Positions 33,793 to 41,130 of a stretch of 64,000 nt of DNA are shown piece after piece (positions within the stretch are counted from its first letter, which is position 1; each line of letters opens with the position of its first letter). The position numbers were made by a program, and so were the translations under genes. This DNA is from JAEUIX01 sp046156035 (GTDB lineage: Bacteria; Planctomycetota; Phycisphaerae; Phycisphaerales; UBA1924): assembly GCA_046156035.1 (NCBI GenBank), contig JBJXEW010000022.1, positions 1-64,000 on the forward strand, in the 5' to 3' direction. The notes under the pieces were generated by a model, which did not search any database, was not told the DNA's origin, and worked only from the letters and a program-made list of their open reading frames with translations.

Positions 33793-33830
33793 GGGCGACT
33801 TTCCCGCGCGGTCTCAACTTTCCACAGAGG

Positions 33831-33927
33831 AGGTGAGACGTGACAGGGGACAGGTGACAGCCAAACCCTGTCGCCGCTCTGTTCCGGCTCTCACCTGTCC
33901 CCTATCCCCTATCCCCTGTCCCCTACA
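33831..33927. repeat. AGGGGACAGGTGA word-repeat inverted element
   Basis: AGGGGACAGGTGA (33845-33857) is the exact reverse complement of 33891-33903, followed by further CCCCTAT / CCCCTGT words. It fills the gap between the divergently oriented pyrG 5' end and the moxR 3' end. Confidence 0.7.
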
Positions 33928-34864
33928 CCGGGCTGGGCACCCCCTGCGCAATCGACTCCACGAGCCGTTCCACATCACGCGGGCCCTGGGCCGCCTCCGG
34001 CCGCACGATCACCCGATGCGCCACCACCGCCGCCACGTTCTCGGCGATGTCGTCCGGCACCACGTAATCCCGCCCGTTCAGGAGCGCCGTCGCCCGCGCC
34101 GCCTGCGCCAAACTGAGCCCCCCCCGCGGCGACAGGCCCACCATCAGCGACTCGTGCCCGCGCGTCGCCGTTGCGATCGCGATGATGTAGTCCACCAGCG
34201 TCTCGTCCAGACGCACCGCGTCCGTCGCCGCCTGCAGTTCAACCACCTGCCGCGACGAGATCACCGGCTCCAGGCGCGGCAAACTGGTCGCCGACGGCCT
34301 CAGCGTCAGCACCCGGGCCTCATCCTCCGGCGACGGATACCCCAGGCTGATCCGCATCAGGAACCGGTCCAACTGGTTCTCGGGCAGCGCAAACGTCCCC
34401 TCGAAGGTCGAGGGGTTCTGCGTCGCCACAAGCATGAACGGCGGGCTCAGCGCGTGGGTCTTCCCGTCCATCGTCACCGCCGCCTCGTTCATCGCCTCCA
34501 GGAGCGCCGCCTGCGTGCGCGGCGTGGCCCGGTTGATCTCATCCGCCAGCACGATGTTCGCAAAGATCGGCCCCGGTCGGAACTCAAAGCCCCCCGTCTC
34601 ACGCACAAACACGCTCGAACCAAGGATGTCCGCGGGGAGCAGGTCCGGTGTCAGTTGCACGCGTGAGAATGTGCAGTTCACCGCCCGCGCCAGGGCTCCG
34701 GCCAGGAGCGTCTTGCCCACGCCGGGCACATCTTCGATCAGGCAGTGCCCGCGTGCGAGAAGGCAGCACACCACGCGGTTGATGGCCATCGTGTTGCCCA
34801 GATACACGCCGCCCACCACTTCGCGCAGCCGCGCGGCCAGAGAGATCAGGTCAGCGCGGCTCAC
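33923..34864 (-). CDS. MoxR-family AAA+ ATPase
   Basis: A MoxR chaperone-type ATPase of 313 residues from GTG 34864. Walker A is EDVPGVGKTLLAGALA, Walker B is IVLADEINRATPRTQ, with the family hallmark MNEAAVTMDGK and sensor region LVATQNPSTFEGTFALPENQLDRFLMRI. The C-terminal lid contains SPRGGLSLAQAARATALLNGRDYVVPDDI. MoxR proteins usually assist maturation of protein complexes with VWA-domain partners; none is adjacent here. A start at GTG 34927 (after GAGGG) is an alternative, but a TATCAT -10 and a short coupled leader frame at 34861-34896 favour 34864. Confidence 0.9.
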   Translation of the reverse strand: MSRADLISLAARLREVVGGVYLGNTMAINRVVCCLLARGHCLIEDVPGVGKTLLAGALARAVNCTFSRVQLTPDLLPADILGSSVFVRETGGFEFRPGPIFANIVLADEINRATPRTQAALLEAMNEAAVTMDGKTHALSPPFMLVATQNPSTFEGTFALPENQLDRFLMRISLGYPSPEDEARVLTLRPSATSLPRLEPVISSRQVVELQAATDAVRLDETLVDYIIAIATATRGHESLMVGLSPRGGLSLAQAARATALLNGRDYVVPDDIAENVAAVVAHRVIVRPEAAQGPRDVERLVESIAQGVPSPV

Positions 34865-34896
34865 AGTTGTGCCATCCCGGCTCGGGGCGTGTCCAT
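34861..34896 (-). CDS. Possible leaderless 11-residue leader peptide upstream of moxR
   Basis: ATG 34896 lies 8 nt after TATCAT and opens MDTPRAGMAQL, whose TGA overlaps the GTG start of the moxR gene (GTGA). Such an arrangement would let ribosomes enter on a leaderless ATG and re-initiate at GTG. No homology can be judged for so short a frame. Confidence 0.3.
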   Translation of the reverse strand: MDTPRAGMAQL

Positions 34897-34904
34897 TGGG
34901 CGAG

Positions 34905-34910
34905 ATGATA
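34905..34910 (-). promoter_or_regulatory. -10-like TATCAT upstream of moxR leader
   Basis: TATCAT is 8 nt from ATG 34896 and about 40 nt from the moxR GTG. Confidence 0.4.
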
Positions 34911-35066
34911 GAACGCGCACCATCCACGACCGCACCCTCATTCTGCAGGCCCGAACCGGCCTGCGTCCGCGACGCCAGACCACACGCACACCACGGCCCT
35001 GTACGCCCCGCAGCCCCCGCGGTTCCCTCGTGTGCAGGCCAATCCGCTATGCTCCTCTGAATTCGG

Positions 35067-36110
35067 ATGCCCCCTCCCCACCCGCACGATCGTTCTCCCG
35101 AGTCCGCCGGTACCACCCCCGACCCGGTGCCGCGCCGTGCCTCGCCTGACGAGCCCGAGCGGGAGATCGACCTTGGCACCGACCGCGAACTGGACCTCAG
35201 CCTGTCGGGCAAACTCCCCTGCGTCTCGTGCGGCTACAACCTCCAGGGCCTCTCGGTGCTGGGCGTGTGCCCGGAGTGCGGGTCCGCGGTGCGGGCCGCG
35301 ATCCTCGCGATGGTCGATCCCCTCGCCGATGAACTCCGCCCCATCCGCCACCCGCGGCTGGTGGCCTCTGGGCTGCTCCTCTGGTCGCTGGGCGGCATGC
35401 TCGCCGTCCTCATCGCGTGGTACGTCGTCATCGCCGGCGCAACCCTCACCTGGCGCGGCACGCTCCCCTGGACGCAGCCCTGGGACAGCATCACTCTCTG
35501 CGTCGCCGGGTCCATCTGGGTCTCGGGCCTGGGCGCGCTGGCGCTCGTGCGGCCCCACGCCGGGCTTGGCAAGAACAACGTGCTGCTCGCCGGCCTTGCC
35601 TGCCTCGCGTACGTGCCCATGGGCTACGTCGCCATGCACCTGGTTGATCTCACGTCGCAGCGCACCATGCTGGTGGGGGCAGACTGGTGGGGCGGCCCGA
35701 TCGACCGCATCATCCTCCGCTTCGCCATCTGCCTTCTGCTGATCGTGGTGCTGGTGGGTCTGCGCCCCAACGCCCGCATTTTGGTGGCCCGCTCCTTGGC
35801 CATGCGCCAGGGCCGGGTCGATCGCCAGACCATGCTCGTGATGGCCGGGGTGGTCTTGCTCGTCATGGTTTCCGACGTCGTCGGCCTCACGGGTTCGCGT
35901 TTCATCGTGGGCGGCCGATGGGCCGAGAGTTTGCGAACGTTCGCGACCGCCGGCATGCTGGTCGGCTCGCTCCTCTTCTCCATCGGGGTGGCCGGCGCCG
36001 CCATCGACTGCATCCGCATCGCCCGCGCCGTGCTCTCGCCACTGCCCGGGCCGCGTCAGGTCTTCAGTGACGCTTTCCGCGACACGCCCACCACCGGCGG
36101 CGGGCAGTGA
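35067..36110 (+). CDS. Zinc-ribbon polytopic membrane protein (CGYNL family)
   Basis: A 347-residue protein. Residues 50-75 form a zinc ribbon, LPCVSCGYNLQGLSVLGVCPECGSAV. After it come about seven hydrophobic segments, beginning with LVASGLLLWSLGGMLAVLIAWYVVI and ending with FATAGMLVGSLLFSIGVAGAA. The CxxCGYNL..L....CPECG pattern is a lineage-typical domain found in front of membrane regions in Phycisphaerae; its function is unknown. Paralogous designs occur at 47458, 60863 and 61576. TATGCT lies 13 nt upstream of the ATG. Confidence 0.75.
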   Translation: MPPPHPHDRSPESAGTTPDPVPRRASPDEPEREIDLGTDRELDLSLSGKLPCVSCGYNLQGLSVLGVCPECGSAVRAAILAMVDPLADELRPIRHPRLVASGLLLWSLGGMLAVLIAWYVVIAGATLTWRGTLPWTQPWDSITLCVAGSIWVSGLGALALVRPHAGLGKNNVLLAGLACLAYVPMGYVAMHLVDLTSQRTMLVGADWWGGPIDRIILRFAICLLLIVVLVGLRPNARILVARSLAMRQGRVDRQTMLVMAGVVLLVMVSDVVGLTGSRFIVGGRWAESLRTFATAGMLVGSLLFSIGVAGAAIDCIRIARAVLSPLPGPRQVFSDAFRDTPTTGGGQ

Positions 36111-36124
36111 AGGCAATTCCCGGA

Positions 36125-36224
36125 TTGAAACACGGACGGCAGAGCCGGATTGCAACACGGAGGCCACGGAGCGCCACGGAGCAACGCGCGATCTCCGTGT
36201 ATCTCTGTGTGCTCCGTGTTTCAA
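36125..36224. repeat. CACGGAG word-repeat inverted element
   Basis: TTGAAACACGGA (36125-36136) is the exact reverse complement of 36213-36224; between them lie repeated CACGGAG and CTCCGTG words. It lies in the gap between two plus-strand genes and could fold into a long imperfect hairpin. Confidence 0.7.
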
Positions 36225-36272
36225 CGCCTTTTTCCCGATGCTTGGGCCGGTTGCACCCGCAACGATCCTCTC

Positions 36273-36695
36273 ATGTCCCCGGCGCTGCAAAGACGCTTCG
36301 ACGCCCTCCTGCAAGACGCGATCAATGCGCTCCCGCCCGCCTACGCGCGGCTTCTGGAGGAAATCCCCATCGTCGCCGAAGACCGGCCCTCCGCCGCGCT
36401 CGTCGCCGAACTCAAGAAAGACGGCGTGATTCCTGCCGATGCCCCGCCGGACGACGACGAACTCTGCGGCCTGCACTCTGGGGTCGCCATCACCGAGCAG
36501 TCCGTCGAGTCCTCCGGGCAACTGCCGCCCACCATCCACGTCTTCCGCGAAGGCATCGTGTCGCTCGCCGGCGGCTGGGATCAGGACCACGCCGACGACG
36601 AGATCTACGAAGAGGTCCGCATCACTCTTCTGCACGAGATGGGCCACCACTTCGGCCTCGATGAAGACGATCTTGACGCGCTCGGCTACGCCTGA
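36273..36695 (+). CDS. Zincin-like metallopeptidase family protein
   Basis: The 140-residue protein belongs to the small metallopeptidase family related to PF06262. The N-terminal helix (RRFDALLQDAINALPPAYARLLEEIPIVAED) and the C-terminal zinc motif LLHEMGHHFGLDEDDLDALGY match the family closely. A TIHVFREGI strand lies between. Physiological substrates are unknown. The start is ATG 36273, at the family N-terminus; no clear Shine-Dalgarno is seen. Confidence 0.85.
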   Translation: MSPALQRRFDALLQDAINALPPAYARLLEEIPIVAEDRPSAALVAELKKDGVIPADAPPDDDELCGLHSGVAITEQSVESSGQLPPTIHVFREGIVSLAGGWDQDHADDEIYEEVRITLLHEMGHHFGLDEDDLDALGYA

Positions 36696-36704
36696 GCCGA
36701 TACC

Positions 36705-38279
36705 TTGCGTCCGTGCGCGTTCCCCTACGCTGCGCTTCCTTTGATCCAGGTTCTGCTCATCCTGACCATCGCCGCGATCCTCGCGCGAGACCCCGCCGGC
36801 AAGCCCCCCGGCCTGATGTTCTTCTCCTCCGAGGGCATCCTCTTTCTCTGGCTCGTCCCCCTCATCGTCATCGGCGCTGTCAGCCACGCCCTTCTCCACT
36901 GGGCGGCCTCGCGCCTCGACCGCACCGGCTCCTGGCGCGTGGTCTCTGCGACGGACTGGACGCTGGGCATCGCCCGCTGGGCCGCCCTGCTCTGGCACGT
37001 CTTCAGCATCCTGCTGCTCGGCGGCCTTGATGTGGTCCGCCGCGCCATCGGCGACCAGATCGCCCTTGACGAACTCGCCGCCACGCTCCCCCTCCTCGCC
37101 CTCTTCGCCTACCTCTGGTACGCCGCGTTCCCTGTCGAGCGCCGCCTGCGCGAGGCCGTGCTTCTGCGCCAACTCGATTCCGGTGTGCCCATCCACGCGC
37201 CGCCGTCTCGCGGACGCTTCGTCCTCCTCCAGTTCCGCCACCAGGTGCTCATCGTGGTGGTGCCCATCGCCATCCTTCTCGCGTGGTCCGAGGGGTGGTG
37301 GCGTCTGCTCGCCCGCTGGTATCCGCACGGTTCGCCCGCGCAGGTCTCCGCCGCGCACACCGCCCTCCAACTCCTCGGCGTCCTCCTCTCCCTCGCTCTG
37401 CTCCCACCCCTCTTCCGCCTCCTGTGGCACACCACCCGCATCGGCCCCGGCCCCCTTCGAGATGACCTGCTCGCCCTCTGCCGCGCCCAGCGTGTGCGCG
37501 TGCGCGATGTGCTGGTGTGGCGCACGCACGGCTCCATGATCAACGGCTGCGTGCTGGGCCTGTGGGGCCCGCTGCGATACGTCCTTCTCACCGATGCCCT
37601 CCTCGATTCCCTCCCGCGCGACGAGGTGCAGGCCGTGATGGGCCACGAAGTCGGCCACGTCGTGCGCTGGCACATCCCCTGGCTGCTTGCCGCCATCCTG
37701 GCGTGCACCGGAGGCTGCGTGCTCGTTGCCGACCTCCTCGCCCGTGCCTTCAACCTCACCGAGCCGGACTCACCCGTGGGTGGGGCGGGGGGGGCGTTGC
37801 TCTCGATCACCCTTGCCGTGTGCGCGCTCGCTGGCGGCCTGCTGCTCTTCGGCTTCATCAGCCGCCGCTTCGAGTGGCAGGCCGATGCCTTTGCCGCGCA
37901 GCATCTTTCAGGGTGGCGCAAGTCGGATGCTGGCTCCGCCCGCGGCACCGTCACGCCCGAGGCCGCGCACGCCATGATCGCCGCCCTCCACGCGGTCTCT
38001 CGCCTCAACCACGTGGCCCCGCGCCGTTTCTCTTTCCGCCACGGCTCCATCGCCCGCCGCGTGGCCAACCTCCGCGCCCTCATCGGCCAGCCGCTCTCCG
38101 CCCTCCCCATCGACCGCCACGTGCGCATCATCAAGGGCCTGTGCGCCATCGTCCTCGCGATCGTCCTCGCCGCCGCGGCATACGAATCGCTTTCGTTCCG
38201 TACCCCGCCTTCCGCAAACGCGCCCCCGGACACGCACGCGGCGGTCAACGACCCATCGCCACCAGGCAGCACACCGTGA
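36705..38279 (+). CDS. M48-family membrane metallopeptidase
   Basis: A protein of up to 524 residues with the M48 (HtpX/Ste24-like) zinc motif VMGHEVGHVVRW near residue 312, downstream Glu in RRFEWQADAFAAQHL, and about seven membrane segments around it. Such enzymes degrade or process membrane proteins. The first residues are uncertain: TTG 36705 is the longest choice, but TTG 36741 (LIQVLLILTIAAILARD) lies 9 nt after a TACGCT hexamer and starts directly at the first membrane helix. The stop overlaps dapF by 4 bases (GTGA). Confidence 0.85.
   Translation: MRPCAFPYAALPLIQVLLILTIAAILARDPAGKPPGLMFFSSEGILFLWLVPLIVIGAVSHALLHWAASRLDRTGSWRVVSATDWTLGIARWAALLWHVFSILLLGGLDVVRRAIGDQIALDELAATLPLLALFAYLWYAAFPVERRLREAVLLRQLDSGVPIHAPPSRGRFVLLQFRHQVLIVVVPIAILLAWSEGWWRLLARWYPHGSPAQVSAAHTALQLLGVLLSLALLPPLFRLLWHTTRIGPGPLRDDLLALCRAQRVRVRDVLVWRTHGSMINGCVLGLWGPLRYVLLTDALLDSLPRDEVQAVMGHEVGHVVRWHIPWLLAAILACTGGCVLVADLLARAFNLTEPDSPVGGAGGALLSITLAVCALAGGLLLFGFISRRFEWQADAFAAQHLSGWRKSDAGSARGTVTPEAAHAMIAALHAVSRLNHVAPRRFSFRHGSIARRVANLRALIGQPLSALPIDRHVRIIKGLCAIVLAIVLAAAAYESLSFRTPPSANAPPDTHAAVNDPSPPGSTP
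36726..36731 (+). promoter_or_regulatory. -10-like TACGCT, M48 peptidase gene
   Basis: TACGCT ends 9 nt before TTG 36741, supporting that start. Confidence 0.35.
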
Positions 38280-39166
38280 GCATCCCCTTCGTCAAAATGC
38301 ACGGCCTCGGCAACGACTACATCTACGTCGATGCCTTCTCTCGCCCCGACTTCGCCGCACGCAAAGACCTTCCCGCGCTCGCCCGCGCCATGAGCCACCG
38401 CCACACCGGCATCGGCGCCGACGGCCTCATCCTCGTCTGCCGCCCTCCAGACCCGCTCTCCGCCGATGTGCGCATGCGCATGTTCAACGCCGACGGCTCC
38501 GAATCGCAGATGTGCGGCAACGGCATCCGCTGCGTCGCCAAGTTCGCCCACGACCGCCTCGGCATCCGCCCCGCCCCCCCCGCCGCCATGCGCATCCACA
38601 CCCTGCGCGGCATCCTCTCCATCACCTACACCGCCGCTTCCGACCGCCTCACCTCCGCCACCGTCAACATGGGCGAACCCATTCTCGACCTTGCCGCAAT
38701 CCCCGTTGATGCCGCGCAACTCACAACGCTGTCGGCCTACCCGCCGCGCACCAAGCCGCACGAACACCCCCTCAGCGTGCTGGGCCGCGAACTCGTCTGC
38801 ACGTTTGTCTCCATGGGCAACCCCCACGCGGTCTTCTTCAACCAATCGCTCGACCTCGCCGTCCTCGGCCCTGCAATCGAGAACCATCTCGCCTTCCCCC
38901 AGCGCATCAACGCCCACGCTGTGCAGGTTTCCACTCCCACCGCCGCCACCATGCACACCTGGGAGCGCGGCAGCGGCCTCACCCAAGCCTGCGGCACCGG
39001 CGCGTGCGCCGTCCTCGTCGCCGGCGTCCTCACCGGCCGCCTCGCCCGTGCCGCCACGCTCACGCTCCCCGGCGGCACCCTCGCCATCCGCTGGGATGAA
39101 CCCACGAATCACGTCTTCATGACCGGCCCCGCCACCGAGGTGTTCGAGGGCACCTGGCCCGAGTAG
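38276..39166 (+). CDS. dapF: Diaminopimelate epimerase
   Basis: A 296-residue DapF that interconverts LL- and meso-diaminopimelate for lysine and peptidoglycan synthesis. Key features: FVKMHGLGNDYIYVD at the start, the first catalytic Cys in FNADGSESQMCGNGIRC, SMGNPHAVFF, and the second catalytic Cys in LTQACGTGACAVLVAGVLTGR. The GTG start overlaps the stop of the M48 gene, so the two are translationally coupled. meso-DAP-type peptidoglycan is implied for the organism. Confidence 0.95.
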   Translation: MSIPFVKMHGLGNDYIYVDAFSRPDFAARKDLPALARAMSHRHTGIGADGLILVCRPPDPLSADVRMRMFNADGSESQMCGNGIRCVAKFAHDRLGIRPAPPAAMRIHTLRGILSITYTAASDRLTSATVNMGEPILDLAAIPVDAAQLTTLSAYPPRTKPHEHPLSVLGRELVCTFVSMGNPHAVFFNQSLDLAVLGPAIENHLAFPQRINAHAVQVSTPTAATMHTWERGSGLTQACGTGACAVLVAGVLTGRLARAATLTLPGGTLAIRWDEPTNHVFMTGPATEVFEGTWPE

Positions 39167-39196
39167 GTTGTGCCTTGGGTGGTCCGTTGTCCTCAT

Positions 39197-39321
39197 CCCC
39201 CTCCGGTCCCACCGGAGGGGGTGGTCGCGGCAGCGACCGGGGGAGGTGCCTTCTGTGTCCTCCCCCGTCTTCGGTCGCCGTGGCGACCTCAGCCACCCCC
39301 TCCGCTCGGAAGCGGAGGGGG
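39197..39321. repeat. Cluster of palindromes between dapF and the M20 peptidase gene
   Basis: Two 11-bp hairpins, CCCCCTCCGGT / ACCGGAGGGGG (39197-39221) and CCCCCTCCGCT / AGCGGAGGGGG (39296-39321), flank an imperfect long inverted repeat built from CGCGGCAGCGACCGGGGGAGG and its complement (about 39226-39287). Confidence 0.75.
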
Positions 39322-39351
39322 ATGCGAATGCCGAGTGGGCGGCTCTCCCGC

Positions 39352-39357
39352 TACCTT
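39352..39357 (+). promoter_or_regulatory. -10-like TACCTT, M20 peptidase gene
   Basis: TACCTT ends 6 nt before ATG 39364; leaderless candidate. Confidence 0.45.
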
Positions 39358-39363
39358 TTCCCC

Positions 39364-40614
39364 ATGCCCCTCTCCGCCATCGAACAACGCGTCACCACCG
39401 AGATCGCCTCGCGGTCTGCCGCGTTGCTTGATGACCTGCGCCTGCACGTGGAAACACCCACGGGTGGGGGCGGTTTCGAGTCCGCCGCGCTTCAGGAAAC
39501 CCGCGAGCGTTTCCGCACGCGCCTCGCCGCACTCGGAGCCACCGCCACACTCGTTCCCGGCGACCCGAAGCCTGACTGGCTCTGGTCCGGTTCCGAAGCG
39601 CCCGCGCCCTCTGCATCCGCACCCGCCGCGCCGCCCACGCTCATTTGCTCACGCCTCACGCCCGGCAACATAACCTCCCGCATCCTCATCGCCGGCCACT
39701 TGGACACTGTGCACGACCCGGCTTCTTCGTTCCGTACCCTCTCCATCTCGCCCGACAAAAAAACCGCCACCGGTCCCGGCTGTGTAGACATGAAGGGTGG
39801 CCTCGTCATCGCCCTCGCCGCGCTCGAATCGCTCGAAACCTGCGGCATCCGCCCCGCCTTCACGTTCCTCTTCAACAGCGATGAGGAGACCGGCTCCTAC
39901 CACTCCGAGCGCGCCCTGCGTGCCCAGGCCGCGCTCCACGACATCGGCCTCGCCCTCGAACCCGCCATGGCCAACGGCGCCCTCGCCACCACCCGCGGCG
40001 GCAGCGGCCAGTTCATCCTCCAGGCCTTCGGCACCGCCGCGCACGTCGGCAGAGACTTCGCCTCCGGCCGCTCCGCCGTCGTCGCCCTCGCCCGCGCCAT
40101 AGACCGTGCCGCAGCCCTCTCCGACCCTGCCCGCGGCATCTGCGTCAACATCGGCCCCCTGCGCGGCGGCACCGCCACGAACGTCGTCCCAGACTCCGCC
40201 GCGGCGTGGGGCAACGTCCGCTTCTCCGGCCCCGCCGATGCGGCCGCGCTCGCTTCGCAACTCGATGCACTCGCAACCGCCGACCCCGTGGCCCTGCCGC
40301 GCATCGCCGTGCAGCGCAGTTTCAACCGCCCCGCCAAGCCGCTCACGCCGGGCACAGAGCGCCTCGCCGATCTCGCCGCGGCGGTCGCGGGCGACCTCGG
40401 CCAGGCCCTTCCCTTCGGCTCCACCGCGGGTGTGTGCGATGGCAACATCCTGCAAGACGCCGGCCTGCCCACCATCGACACGCTCGGCGTGCGCGGCGGC
40501 GGCCTGCACACACCGCAGGAATGGATCGACCTCTCCAGCCTCGTGGAGCGCTGCCAGTTGCTCGCGCTGCTCATCATGCGGCTGGGTACCCCCACTCTCC
40601 GAGTGGGGTCTTGA
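39364..40614 (+). CDS. M20-family zinc peptidase
   Basis: A 416-residue M20 amidohydrolase (ArgE/DapE/carboxypeptidase G2 group). Metal ligands are recognisable in order: GHLDTVHD, the bridging Asp in TGPGCVDMKGG, the catalytic and metal Glu in NSDEETGSYHS, LALEPA, and the final His in GGGLHTPQEW. A dimerisation domain lies between (about residues 210-320). Specificity cannot be assigned; carboxypeptidase-like is most likely. The last nine residues (GTPTLRVGS) are encoded by a palindromic repeat, so the natural C-terminus probably ended shortly before. Confidence 0.88.
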   Translation: MPLSAIEQRVTTEIASRSAALLDDLRLHVETPTGGGGFESAALQETRERFRTRLAALGATATLVPGDPKPDWLWSGSEAPAPSASAPAAPPTLICSRLTPGNITSRILIAGHLDTVHDPASSFRTLSISPDKKTATGPGCVDMKGGLVIALAALESLETCGIRPAFTFLFNSDEETGSYHSERALRAQAALHDIGLALEPAMANGALATTRGGSGQFILQAFGTAAHVGRDFASGRSAVVALARAIDRAAALSDPARGICVNIGPLRGGTATNVVPDSAAAWGNVRFSGPADAAALASQLDALATADPVALPRIAVQRSFNRPAKPLTPGTERLADLAAAVAGDLGQALPFGSTAGVCDGNILQDAGLPTIDTLGVRGGGLHTPQEWIDLSSLVERCQLLALLIMRLGTPTLRVGS

Positions 40615-40680
40615 TTCTGGGTACCCCCACGCTCCGCGTGGGGCCTTGTGCCTTTGCGTACCCCCACGCTCCGCGTGGGT
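40585..40680. repeat. Triple hairpin array overlapping the M20 gene 3' end
   Basis: Three copies of a 23-24 bp palindrome (GTACCCCCACGCTCCGCGTGGG type; copies begin at 40585, 40620 and 40658) have 7-bp stems CCCACGC / GCGTGGG; copy 1 reads ACTCTCCGAGT with a compensated stem. Copy 1 lies inside the coding sequence. The compensatory change suggests selection or spread as a structured element. Confidence 0.8.
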
Positions 40681-41130
40681 CATGGGTCTTTGGTGGTCCG
40701 GCTCCGGTGGGGCCCGCCGCGGCGGGTCCCGTCCGCCTTGCATTGCATCCGCCCCCCCGCGCCTCTGCTCGCGGCGCAGCCGCGAAGGTGAGTAGCCGTG
40801 GGCAGCCGCGCAGCGGCGCCCACGGAACCCAGCGCCTCTAACCGAAGGCACCGCGCAGCGGTGCTGGTGCACCTCGTTCCCGTGCCGCTGCGCGGCACAA
40901 AGGGGGAAGCCCGCCGTATCCGTGGGCGCGGCTTCGCCGCTGCCCACGGCTATTGACCCCCGCGGCTTCGCCGCGAAAACCAACAACAATTCACGTGGCC
41001 GATTCGGCACGGCGGGCTGGCACGATCCGCCGCGTGAGGTATGCTTCATCCGGTTCTAGTACGGGTGCCTCGGCACTGGCCCCCGCGTGCCGGAACGCCG
41101 CCGCGCAAACCGGCGCGTGGAGCATGAGTC
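40615..41130. other. Intergenic island rich in palindromes
   Basis: No gene is seen in these 516 bases. Besides two copies of the triple array, they hold hairpins at 40796-40825 and, in inverted form, 40920-40949 (CCGTGGGC / GCCCACGG stems), 40882-40898 (GTGCCG / CGGCAC) and 40961-40975 (CGCGGC / GCCGCG). A TATGCT hexamer at 41040-41045 may be the promoter of the kelch-like gene. Confidence 0.7.

Noticed and set aside
40585..40680. Triple hairpins as a CRISPR array
   Set aside because: Repeats of 23-24 bp with spacers of 11 and 14 bp are too short and irregular; they are palindromic elements.
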